From Kitasatospora herbaricolor (GTDB lineage Bacteria > Actinomycetota > Actinomycetes > Streptomycetales > Streptomycetaceae), in NCBI RefSeq assembly GCF_030813695.1, contig NZ_JAUSVA010000002.1:2356001-2420000 (forward strand): 64,000 nt of DNA, given 5' to 3'. Of the stretch, positions 34,821 to 42,562 are shown one piece after another (positions within the stretch are counted from its first letter, which is position 1; the number at the start of each line of letters is the position of its first letter). The notes below the pieces were generated by a model. That model searched no databases. It was not told the origin of the DNA and worked only from the letters and a program-made list of their open reading frames with translations. Position numbers and translations under genes: made by a program.

Positions 34821-36158
34821 TCAGCCCTGCTCCCAGGGCGGGCGGGGCGGGTGCCCGGGGAGCTGCGCCCCGGGGAAGCGGTGGTCGCCGAACTCGGGCC
34901 CGAAGTCGGGGCCGCTCTCCTGGCCCGGCCCGGAGCCGGGCGGCGGGCCGGCCGGCCGGTCGCTGTCCGGCGGGGGCGGCACGGGGCGGTGGTGCGGGCC
35001 GCGGGCGGCCAGCCGGCCCTTGACGTTCTCGGGGGGCAGGAAGTCCGCCCAGCGCTCGGGGTACTCGGACGGCACGTCGCCGTCGTCGCCCTCCTCACCC
35101 TCGTACTCGTCCTCGACGCCCTCCGCCAGGCCCAGCTCGCGGGCCCGCCTGGCGCGCTCCACGGCCCGCCGGGCGGCGACCTCGCGGACGACGGCGGCGG
35201 CCGCCTCCTCGCTGGCGCGCTCGTTCTCGGCGCGGGCGTCGGCGGTCTCCAGGGTGGGCCAGCGCCGGTCTATGGCGGCGTTCATCGCGGCGCCGATCAG
35301 CACCGCGAGCGCGACCACGCCGATCCAGAGCAGGACGGCCACCGGCGCCGCCAGCGACCCGTACACCGAGGGGCCCTCCACGGAGCTGACCAGGTAGACC
35401 CGGAGCAGCACGCTGCAGACCACCAGGACGACCAGCGCGACCAGCGCGCCGGGGATGTCCTCGCGCCATGGCGTGGAGACGGGAACGGCCAGGTGGTAGA
35501 GCGTGGTGAGGAAGACCACCAGCAGCAGGATGGCCACCGGCCAGTAGAGCGCGCTGACCAGTCCGGCGGCGTTCGGCAGCGCGGCCACCACCAGCCCGGG
35601 GCCGGCCACCAGCAGCGGCAGCACCAGGGAGCCGATCACCAGGGCGCCGAGATAGAGGCCGAGCGACATCAGGCGGGTCTTGACGATGCCGCGCTTGCCG
35701 TCGAGGCCGTACATCACGGTGATGGTGTCGATGAAGATGTAGAGGGCCCGGGAGCCGGACCACAGGGACAGCAGGAAGCCGATTGAGATCAGGTCGGGCC
35801 GTTTGTCGTCGAAGACCCCGTGCAGCAGGGGTTCGACGATCTGGTGGACGGACGACTGCGAGAGCACCGTCCCAGCGGCTGAGACGATGTCCTGCTTCAG
35901 CTTGTCGATGGTGCCGGCGCCGAGGAACTCGTCGAGGTAGCCGAGCGTGCCGGCCAGGCAGAGCAGCAGCGGCGGGATCGAGAGCAGGGTGAAGAAGGCC
36001 GCCTCGGCGGCGAGGCCGGTGACCCGGTACTCCACGCAGGTGTTGGTGGTGTCCTTGATCAGCGCCCAGGCCGTACTGCGCCAGGTGGCCCGCTTGACCG
36101 CGCGTCGGGAGCCCTTGCCCCGCCGCCGCGAGGGGCGCTCGGGGTTCGGTCTCGTCAT
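34821..36158 (-). CDS. YihY/UPF0761 (BrkB) family inner-membrane protein
   Basis: A 445-residue membrane protein with six predicted helices (e.g. LAAEAAFFTLLSIPPLLLCLAG, RLMSLGLYLGALVIGSLVLPLL) typical of the YihY/BrkB family. A long hydrophilic C-terminus of ~150 residues follows, with a helical, charged part (ARAENERASEEAAAAVVREV) and a Pro/Gly-rich tail. Function is unknown; the former label ribonuclease BN is wrong. ATG 36158 has CAGGCGAG upstream. It converges with the AraC-type gene. Confidence 0.88.
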   Translation of the reverse strand: MTRPNPERPSRRRGKGSRRAVKRATWRSTAWALIKDTTNTCVEYRVTGLAAEAAFFTLLSIPPLLLCLAGTLGYLDEFLGAGTIDKLKQDIVSAAGTVLSQSSVHQIVEPLLHGVFDDKRPDLISIGFLLSLWSGSRALYIFIDTITVMYGLDGKRGIVKTRLMSLGLYLGALVIGSLVLPLLVAGPGLVVAALPNAAGLVSALYWPVAILLLVVFLTTLYHLAVPVSTPWREDIPGALVALVVLVVCSVLLRVYLVSSVEGPSVYGSLAAPVAVLLWIGVVALAVLIGAAMNAAIDRRWPTLETADARAENERASEEAAAAVVREVAARRAVERARRARELGLAEGVEDEYEGEEGDDGDVPSEYPERWADFLPPENVKGRLAARGPHHRPVPPPPDSDRPAGPPPGSGPGQESGPDFGPEFGDHRFPGAQLPGHPPRPPWEQG

Positions 36159-36409
36159 CTCGCCTGCTGGTTGCACAGCTCTACGGTATCGGGCCGGGCG
36201 CCCGGGGTGGATCTACGGGCCCCCGGCCGTCGGCGGCGGTCCCGGCGCGGGCCGTCCGGGGGCCGCGCCGGAGCCCGTGCGGGGGCCGTCCGGGGGAGCT
36301 TGCGGGGGCTTCGCGGGCGGGCCGGCGGCGGGGGAGGCCGCGGCGGTGCGCACGGCGGTAACCTTCGGAGCGTGGGAAAGTCCCCGGCGTCTCACATCGC
36401 GAAACCATT

Positions 36410-36428
36410 ACGTCCATTATTTGGACGT
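36410..36428. promoter_or_regulatory. Operator-like palindrome before the sulfur operon
   Basis: ACGTCCA-TTATT-TGGACGT is perfectly symmetric and lies 40 bp before the leader peptide start, inside an unusually AT-rich patch. The rest of the 36159-36467 gap shows no gene. It is likely a regulator site or part of the promoter of the sulfite-reductase operon. Confidence 0.6.
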
Positions 36429-36467
36429 TAGTGGACCGAGAACCGCCATGCGTGCGAATCTCTTGCC

Positions 36468-36551
36468 ATGCCTAGCGCCGGAACCACCCTGGTTGGTCGA
36501 CTCCACGTCGATCTCCTTCGCGTGTCCAGCGCCATCTGTCCGGTGACCTGA
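36468..36551 (+). CDS. Cysteine-containing leader peptide of the sulfur operon
   Basis: A 27-residue ORF (ATG 36468, TGA 36549) with core G-R-L-H-V-D-L-L-R-V-S-S-A-I-C, 207 bp upstream of sirA. I recognise it as the short putative leader peptide family of streptomycetes, whose H-V-D-L-x-R-(V/M)-x-S-A-(I/L)-C motif is repeatedly found before sulfur and cysteine genes. The single Cys codon near the end suggests that stalling at low Cys-tRNA controls the downstream operon, as shown for cysteine-responsive attenuators in mycobacteria. No clear Shine-Dalgarno precedes it. Another ATG at 36448 is in a different frame. Confidence 0.75.
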   Translation: MPSAGTTLVGRLHVDLLRVSSAICPVT

Positions 36552-36757
36552 GCCCACCCCGCCGCCACCACCGCACCCGGCGCCAATCCTCGTCATCCTC
36601 GCTGAAGCGGATGCGCGGGCGCCCACCCGGCCTCGGTCACTGTTCCTGGTCCGGTACGTCACCACGTGCCGGACCGCAGGTCACAGCAGCGCCGCACCGG
36701 AGCAACGCCCAGCGCCTCCCCCCAGCGTCAGAGCCACCTGCCCGTAAGGACTTCACC

Positions 36758-38482
36758 ATGGCCACCACTCCCGACCCGGTCGAGCCCCAGGAAGCGAGCG
36801 CCCCCGCGCGCCGCCCCGCCGCCGCCCGCAAGGTGACCCGCCACCGCGGCGAGGGTCAGTGGGCCATGGGGCACTTCACCCCGCTGAACGCCAACGAGCA
36901 GTTCAAGAAGGACGACGACGGTCTCAACGTGCGGACACGCATTGAGACGATCTACGCCAAGCGGGGCTTCGACTCGATCGACCCGGCCGACCTGCGGGGC
37001 CGGATGCGCTGGTGGGGTCTGTACACCCAGCGCAAGGAGGGCATCGACGGCGGCAAGACCGCGATCCTCGACCCGCACGAGCTGGACGCCGAGTACTTCA
37101 TGCTCCGGGTCCGGATCGACGGCGGCCGCCTCACGGTGGCCCAGCTGAAGGCGATCGCCGAGGTCTCCGAGCAGTACGGCCGCAACACCGCCGACCTGAC
37201 CGACCGGCAGAACGTCCAGTACCACTGGATCCGGATCGAGGACATGCCGGCGATCTGGCAGAAGCTGGAGGCCGTCGGCCTCTCCACCACCGAGGCCTGC
37301 GGTGACACCCCGCGCGTCATCCTCGGCTCCCCGGTGGCCGGCATCGCCGAGGACGAGATCATCGACGGCACCCCGGCCGTCGACGAGATCCAGCGGCGTT
37401 TCATCGGCAACCCGGAGTTCTCCAACCTGCCGCGCAAGTTCAAGTCGGCGGTCTCCGGCTCGCCGCTGCTGGACGTCGCCCACGAGATCAACGACATCGC
37501 CTTCGTCGGCGTCGTCCACCCCGAGCACGGCCCCGGCTTCGACCTCTGGGTCGGCGGCGGCCTCTCCACCAACCCCAAGCTCGGCGTGCGCCTCGGCGCC
37601 TGGGTCCCGCTGGAGGAGGTCGCGGACGTCTACGGCGGCGTCATCGGCATCTTCCGCGACTACGGCTACCGTCGCCTGCGCAACCGCGCCCGGTTGAAGT
37701 TCCTGGTCGCCGACTGGGGCAAGGACAAGTTCCGCCAGGTGCTGGAGGACGAGTACCTCAAGTACAAGCTGGTCGACGGCCCCGCGCCGAAGGAGCCGAG
37801 CGGCACCTGGCGCGACCACGTCGGCGTGCACCGCCAGCGGGACGGCCGGTTCTACGTCGGCTTCGCGCCGCGGGTCGGCCGCGTCGACGGCAAGCTGCTC
37901 GGGCAGATCGCCGACCTGGCCGCCGCCCACGGCTCGGACCGCCTGCGCACCACCGCCGAGCAGAAGATGATCGTCCTCGACGTCGCCGAGGACCGGGTCG
38001 AGTCGCTGGTGGCCGGCCTGGAGGCACTGGACCTGCGGGTCACCCCCTCGCCGTTCCGCCGCGGCACGATGGCCTGCACCGGCATCGAGTACTGCAAGCT
38101 CGCGATCGTCGAGACCAAGGAGCGCGGCCGCACGCTCATCGACGAGCTGGAGAAGCGCCTGCCGGAGTTCGCCGAGCCGCTGACCATCAACATCAACGGC
38201 TGCCCGAACGCCTGCGCCCGCATCCAGGTCGCCGACATCGGCCTCAAGGGCCAGCTCGTCACCGACGAGAACGGCGAGCAGGTCGAGGGCTACCAGGTGC
38301 ACCTGGGCGGCGCGCTGGGCCTGGAGGCCGGGTTCGGCCGCAAGGTCCGCGGCCTGAAGGTCACCAAGGACGGCCTGCCGGACTACGTGGAGCGGGTCCT
38401 GACGCGCTTCCAGGCCGAGCGCACCGAGGGCGAGCGGTTCGCCCAGTGGACCGCCCGGGCGTCCGAGGAGGCACTGTCGTGA
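36758..38482 (+). CDS. sirA: Ferredoxin-dependent sulfite reductase
   Basis: This enzyme makes the six-electron reduction of sulfite to sulfide using siroheme and a 4Fe-4S cluster. At 574 residues it has the usual two-repeat architecture (DLTDRQNVQYHWIRIEDMP; GVVHPEHGPGFDLWVGGGL) and the ligand cysteines C440 and C446 (ACTGIEYCKLA) plus C482 and C486 (NGCPNACAR). Nitrite reductases share the fold, but the cysHCDN neighbours fix the sulfite role. TAAGGA precedes ATG 36758. It heads the operon under the leader peptide; its stop overlaps the next start. Confidence 0.93.
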   Translation: MATTPDPVEPQEASAPARRPAAARKVTRHRGEGQWAMGHFTPLNANEQFKKDDDGLNVRTRIETIYAKRGFDSIDPADLRGRMRWWGLYTQRKEGIDGGKTAILDPHELDAEYFMLRVRIDGGRLTVAQLKAIAEVSEQYGRNTADLTDRQNVQYHWIRIEDMPAIWQKLEAVGLSTTEACGDTPRVILGSPVAGIAEDEIIDGTPAVDEIQRRFIGNPEFSNLPRKFKSAVSGSPLLDVAHEINDIAFVGVVHPEHGPGFDLWVGGGLSTNPKLGVRLGAWVPLEEVADVYGGVIGIFRDYGYRRLRNRARLKFLVADWGKDKFRQVLEDEYLKYKLVDGPAPKEPSGTWRDHVGVHRQRDGRFYVGFAPRVGRVDGKLLGQIADLAAAHGSDRLRTTAEQKMIVLDVAEDRVESLVAGLEALDLRVTPSPFRRGTMACTGIEYCKLAIVETKERGRTLIDELEKRLPEFAEPLTININGCPNACARIQVADIGLKGQLVTDENGEQVEGYQVHLGGALGLEAGFGRKVRGLKVTKDGLPDYVERVLTRFQAERTEGERFAQWTARASEEALS

Positions 38483-38685
38483 GCGAGCGCGCCGCACCCT
38501 TCCACTGCCCGTACTGCGGGGACGAGGACCTGCGCCCCTCCGCCGAGGGCGGGCACGGGGCCTGGGAGTGCGCGAGCTGCCGCCGGGCGTTCCAGCTGAA
38601 GTTCCTCGGCCTGCTGTCGCCGTCGAACACCGGCGGCCGGAGCACACCTGCGAACGGGGGGAACCAGGATGACCAGCACGGTTGA
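38479..38685 (+). CDS. Small zinc-ribbon protein
   Basis: A 68-residue protein with one four-cysteine zinc ribbon: CPYC (residues ~10-13) and CASC (~32-35). The GTG start overlaps the sirA stop codon, and the last 17 bp overlap cysH, so it is translated as part of the operon. Its conserved position between sirA and cysH in streptomycetes suggests a helper role in sulfite reduction or electron/sulfur transfer, but none is proven to my knowledge. Confidence 0.8.
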   Translation: MSERAAPFHCPYCGDEDLRPSAEGGHGAWECASCRRAFQLKFLGLLSPSNTGGRSTPANGGNQDDQHG

Positions 38686-39367
38686 TCACGAGGCGATAGC
38701 CACCGCGGCCGGCCGCGACCTGGAGGAGGCGTCCGCACAGGACGTCCTGCGCTGGGCCGCCGAGACCTTCGGCAAACGCTTCTGCGTCACCTCCTCCATG
38801 GAGGACGCGGTCGTGGCCCACCTCGCCTCCTCGGTCTTCCCCGGCGTGGACGTGGTCTTCCTGGACACCGGCTACCACTTCGCCGAGACCATCGGCACCC
38901 GGGACGCGGTGGCGGCGGTGATGCCGGTCAACGTCATCACGCTGACGCCGCTGCAGAGCGTGGCCGAGCAGGACGCCCGGTACGGGCCGAACCTGCACGA
39001 CCGCGACCCGGACCTCTGCTGCTCGCTGCGCAAGGTCGAGCCGCTGAACCGCGGCCTCGGCGGCTACGACGCCTGGGCCACCGGGCTGCGCCGCGACGAG
39101 TCCCCGACCCGCGCCAACACCCCGGTGGTGTCCTGGGACCCCAAGCGCCGCAAGGTCAAGATCGCCCCGATCGCGCGCTGGACGCAGGAGGACGTGGACG
39201 CCTACGTCGCCGCCAACGGCGTCCTGCTCAACCCGCTGCTGTGGGAGGGCTACACCTCGGTCGGCTGCTCGCCGCTGTCGTGCACCCGCAAGCCCGTCGA
39301 GGGCGAGGAGGCCCGCGCCGGCCGCTGGGCCGGCTCCGGCAAGACCGAGTGCGGCATCCACCTCTGA
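38669..39367 (+). CDS. cysH: Phosphoadenylyl-/adenylyl-sulfate reductase, altered cysteine motif
   Basis: This enzyme reduces (P)APS to sulfite, using the C-terminal redox cysteine in ECGIHL (C228). The protein has 232 residues. The Cys pair C117-C118 (DLCCSLRK) and a second pair form the 4Fe-4S site typical of APS-type reductases. Here the second pair reads GC-SPLS-CTRKP (C200 and C205), four residues apart, where the family normally has C-x-x-C; two codons (ctg tcg or equivalent) appear inserted. The substrate loop (SSMEDAVVAHLA, FLDTGYHF) is normal. Whether the cluster still forms is an open question. Confidence 0.92.
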   Translation: MTSTVDHEAIATAAGRDLEEASAQDVLRWAAETFGKRFCVTSSMEDAVVAHLASSVFPGVDVVFLDTGYHFAETIGTRDAVAAVMPVNVITLTPLQSVAEQDARYGPNLHDRDPDLCCSLRKVEPLNRGLGGYDAWATGLRRDESPTRANTPVVSWDPKRRKVKIAPIARWTQEDVDAYVAANGVLLNPLLWEGYTSVGCSPLSCTRKPVEGEEARAGRWAGSGKTECGIHL

Positions 39368-39405
39368 CCCCGCCCCGCCAACCCGTACCTCCAGGAGATC
39401 TCACC

Positions 39406-40002
39406 GTGACCACAGACACACCGGCAGTCGACGGAGCCGCAGAGGCGGCCCGAACGGCCGCCCCCTGCGAGCGCGGCGCCACGGTGTGGCTGACCGGGCT
39501 GCCCAGCGCGGGCAAGACCACCCTCGCCTTCGCCCTCGCCGAGCGCCTGCGCGCCGAGGGCCACAAGGTGGAGGTCCTGGACGGTGACGAGATCCGCGAA
39601 TTCCTCTCCAAGGGCCTGGGGTTCAGCCAGGAGGACCGGCACACCAACGTGACCCGGATCGGCTTCGTCGCCGAGAAGCTCGCCGCGAACGGCGTCAAGG
39701 TGCTGGCCCCGGTCATCGCCCCCTACGCCGCCTCGCGCGCCGCCGTCCGCGAGCGGCACGGCGAGCACGGCACCGAGTTCCTGGAGATCCACGTCGCCAC
39801 CCCGGTCGAGGTCTGCTCGGAGCGCGACGTCAAGGGCCTGTACGCCAAGCAGGCGGCCGGCGAGATCTCCGGCCTGACCGGCGTGGACGACCCGTACGAG
39901 GCCCCGGAGAGCCCGGAGCTGCGACTGCAGACGCACGGCCGCGCCGTCGCCGAGTCCGCGGCCGAACTGCACACCTTCCTGACCACGAGGGGACTGGCAT
40001 GA
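39406..40002 (+). CDS. cysC: Adenylyl-sulfate kinase
   Basis: CysC phosphorylates APS to PAPS. The P-loop GLPSAGKTT (residues ~31-39), the DGDEIREFLSKGLGFS segment and RDVKGLYAKQAAGEISGLTGVDDPYE are characteristic. It has 198 residues, starting with GTG 39406 after CCAGGAGA. Its stop overlaps cysD (ATGA). Having both CysC and a cluster-type CysH in one operon leaves open whether APS or PAPS is the reductase substrate. Confidence 0.95.
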   Translation: MTTDTPAVDGAAEAARTAAPCERGATVWLTGLPSAGKTTLAFALAERLRAEGHKVEVLDGDEIREFLSKGLGFSQEDRHTNVTRIGFVAEKLAANGVKVLAPVIAPYAASRAAVRERHGEHGTEFLEIHVATPVEVCSERDVKGLYAKQAAGEISGLTGVDDPYEAPESPELRLQTHGRAVAESAAELHTFLTTRGLA

Positions 40003-40937
40003 CGACCGCGACCCACACCCTGCTGGATGCCGCCGAGAACCCCTACGCGCTGTCGCACCTGGACGCGCTGGAGGCGGAGTCGGTGCACATCTTCCGCGAG
40101 GTGGCCGGCGAGTTCGAGCGCCCGGTGATCCTCTTCTCGGGCGGCAAGGACTCCATCGTCATGCTGCACCTGGCGCTGAAGGCCTTCTGGCCCGCGCCGG
40201 TGCCGTTCGCCCTGCTGCACGTCGACACGGGCCACAACTTCCCCGAGGTGCTGGACTACCGCGACCGCGCGGTGGCCCGGCACAACCTGCGGCTGCACGT
40301 CGCGCACGTGCAGGACTTCATCGACGACGGCCGGCTGCGCGAGCGCCCGGACGGCCTGCGCAACCCGCTGCAGACCGTCCCGCTGCTGGACGGCATCGAG
40401 CAGGGCAAGTTCGACGCCGTCTTCGGCGGCGGCCGCCGCGACGAGGAGAAGGCCCGCGCCAAGGAGCGCGTCTTCTCCCTGCGCGACGAGTTCGGCGCCT
40501 GGGACCCGCGCCGCCAGCGCCCCGAGCTCTGGAGCCTCTACAACGGCAAGCACGCGGTCGGCGAGCACGTGCGCGTCTTCCCGCTCTCCAACTGGACCGA
40601 GCTGGACGTCTGGCAGTACATCGAGCGGGAGAAGATCGAACTCCCCGAGATCTACTACGCCCACGAGCGCGAGGTCTTCTCCCGCAACGGCATGTGGCTC
40701 ACCGCCGGCGAGTGGGGCGGCCCCAAGGAGACCGAGACCGTGGAGCGGCGCCTGGTGCGCTACCGCACCGTCGGTGACATGTCCTGCACCGGCGCGGTCG
40801 ACTCGGACGCGGCCACCATCGGCGACGTGATCGCCGAGATCGCGGCCAGCCGGCTGACCGAGCGAGGAGCGACCCGGGCGGACGACAAGGTGTCCGAGGC
40901 CGCCATGGAAGACCGTAAGCGCGAGGGGTACTTCTAA
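39999..40937 (+). CDS. cysD: Sulfate adenylyltransferase subunit 2
   Basis: The small, catalytic subunit of ATP sulfurylase makes APS from sulfate and ATP. The PP-loop SGGKDS (residue ~48) and the R-(R)-DEEKARAKERVFS motif are present. It has 312 residues, starting in a 4-bp overlap with cysC and ending 2 bp before cysN. It works as a heterodimer with CysN. Confidence 0.96.
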   Translation: MTTATHTLLDAAENPYALSHLDALEAESVHIFREVAGEFERPVILFSGGKDSIVMLHLALKAFWPAPVPFALLHVDTGHNFPEVLDYRDRAVARHNLRLHVAHVQDFIDDGRLRERPDGLRNPLQTVPLLDGIEQGKFDAVFGGGRRDEEKARAKERVFSLRDEFGAWDPRRQRPELWSLYNGKHAVGEHVRVFPLSNWTELDVWQYIEREKIELPEIYYAHEREVFSRNGMWLTAGEWGGPKETETVERRLVRYRTVGDMSCTGAVDSDAATIGDVIAEIAASRLTERGATRADDKVSEAAMEDRKREGYF

Positions 40938-40939
40938 CC

Positions 40940-42295
40940 ATGCCGACCGATCTGCACAACGACCAGGCCCCCTCCGAGAACCCGTTCGGCGAGGAGGCCA
41001 CGGCCACCGCGCTGCTGCGCTTCGCCACCGCGGGCTCCGTCGACGACGGCAAGTCCACCCTGGTGGGCCGGCTGCTGCACGACTCCAAGTCCGTGCTGGC
41101 CGACCAACTGGAGGCCGTCGAGCGGGTCTCGCTCAGCCGCGGCCAGGAGGCTCCGGACCTGGCGCTGCTCACCGACGGCCTGCGCGCCGAGCGCGAGCAG
41201 GGCATCACCATCGACGTCGCGTACCGCTACTTCGCCACCCCGCGCCGGCGGTTCATCCTCGCCGACACCCCGGGCCACGTGCAGTACACCCGCAACATGG
41301 TGACCGGCGCCTCCACCGCCGAACTCGCCGTCGTGCTGGTCGACGCCCGCAACGGCGTGGTCGAGCAGACCCGCCGGCACGCCGCCGTGGCCGCGCTGCT
41401 TCGGGTGCCGCACGTGGTGCTGGCCGTCAACAAGATGGACCTGGTCGAGTACGCGGAGCCGGTCTTCGCGGCCATCGCGAAGGAGTTCACCGCGTACGCC
41501 GCCTCGCTGGGCGTCGAGGACGTGGTGGCGGTGCCGATCTCGGCCCTGGCCGGCGACAACGTGGTCGAGCCGTCCGCGCACATGGACTGGTACGGCGGCC
41601 CGACGCTGCTGGAGCACCTGGAGACCGTGCCGGTCGGCAGCGACCCGAGCGAGGAGCCGGCCCGGTTCCCCGTCCAGTACGTGATCCGCCCGCAGAGCGC
41701 CGACTTCCCCGACTACCGCGGCTACGCCGGCCAGCTCGCCTCCGGCGTGCTGCGCACCGGCGACACCGTCACCGTCCTGCCGTCGGGCCACGTCACCACG
41801 GTGGCCGGCATCGACGCGCTCGGCAGGGAGACGGACATCGCCTGGGCCCCCCAGTCGGTCACCGTCCGCCTGGCCGAGGACATCGACGTCTCGCGCGGCG
41901 ACCTGATCGCGGCCGGCCGCGTCCCGACGCCCACCAAGGACGTCGCGGCGACCGTCTGCCACCTGCACGAGCGCCCGCTGCGGGCCGGGGACAAGGTGCT
42001 GCTCAAGCACACCACCCGGACGGTGCGCGCGCTGGTCAAGGAGATCAGCTACCGGATCGACATCGACTCCCTCGAACAGCGCTCCGGCGCCGAGGGCCTG
42101 TCGGTCAACGACATCGGCCACGTGGTGCTGCGCACCGCCGAGCCGCTGTCGCTCGACGACTACACCGACAACCGCCGGACCGGGTCCTTCCTGCTGATCG
42201 ACCCGGCCGACGGCACCACCCTCACCGCCGGCATGGCGGGCGAGGCCTTCGACACGGTCGCGCTGGAAGCGACGGACGAGGAGGACTGGGTCTGA
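40940..42295 (+). CDS. cysN: Sulfate adenylyltransferase subunit 1 (GTPase)
   Basis: A 451-residue EF-Tu-like GTPase that drives ATP sulfurylase. G motifs: GSVDDGKST (G1), DTPGH (G3), NKMDLV (G4). It lacks the C-terminal CysC fusion found in some actinobacteria, in keeping with the separate cysC gene. Its stop codon overlaps the start of a mini-ORF (TGATG). Confidence 0.95.
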   Translation: MPTDLHNDQAPSENPFGEEATATALLRFATAGSVDDGKSTLVGRLLHDSKSVLADQLEAVERVSLSRGQEAPDLALLTDGLRAEREQGITIDVAYRYFATPRRRFILADTPGHVQYTRNMVTGASTAELAVVLVDARNGVVEQTRRHAAVAALLRVPHVVLAVNKMDLVEYAEPVFAAIAKEFTAYAASLGVEDVVAVPISALAGDNVVEPSAHMDWYGGPTLLEHLETVPVGSDPSEEPARFPVQYVIRPQSADFPDYRGYAGQLASGVLRTGDTVTVLPSGHVTTVAGIDALGRETDIAWAPQSVTVRLAEDIDVSRGDLIAAGRVPTPTKDVAATVCHLHERPLRAGDKVLLKHTTRTVRALVKEISYRIDIDSLEQRSGAEGLSVNDIGHVVLRTAEPLSLDDYTDNRRTGSFLLIDPADGTTLTAGMAGEAFDTVALEATDEEDWV

Positions 42296-42408
42296 TGCCC
42301 CACGAGGCGTTCTCGGGCATGGACAAGGAAGGCGGCCGCATCGGCAGCGGCGTCCTCGGCAGCGGCCAGGGCGGACTGACGCGATGTGTGGGCGGACAGG
42401 GGCTCTGA
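42295..42408 (+). CDS. Candidate 37-residue mini-ORF coupled to cysN
   Basis: The TGATG overlap with the cysN stop and GAGGAGG 11 nt upstream make translation plausible. The product is Gly-rich (GGRIGSGVLGSGQGG) with a single Cys near the end (LTRCVGGQGL). Third positions are GC-rich for the first 28 codons. Its stop codon lies in the loop of a perfect 8-bp hairpin, 155 bp before the binding-protein gene. It could be a second cysteine-sensing leader for the importer genes, or the accidental tail of a shortened cysN. Confidence 0.35.
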   Translation: MPHEAFSGMDKEGGRIGSGVLGSGQGGLTRCVGGQGL

Positions 42409-42417
42409 TCCCCTGTC
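42395..42417 (+). promoter_or_regulatory. Hairpin over the mini-ORF stop, possible attenuator
   Basis: GACAGGGG (42395-42402) pairs perfectly with CCCCTGTC (42410-42417); the loop CTCTGAT contains the TGA stop. No T-run follows. A second small hairpin, CGGCATC-AC-GATGCCG, lies at 42478-42493. The 42409-42562 stretch otherwise appears to be the leader of the next gene. Confidence 0.5.
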
Positions 42418-42562
42418 ACCGGGCCGCCGCCCCTGTGCCGTCCCACAGTTGGCACAGCAGCCGCAGCCCGGCTTGCCCGGCATCACGATGCCGCGAGCGA
42501 CACCCCAGCTTCCGTACCAGGGACGTCAGTCGACGGCCCGTCCATGAACAGGACGACTTCGC

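Noticed and set aside
36728..39361. A minus-strand open frame of ~880 codons opposite sirA-cysH
   Set aside because: It is the antisense shadow of sirA, the zinc-ribbon gene and cysH; no start signal and no family motif.
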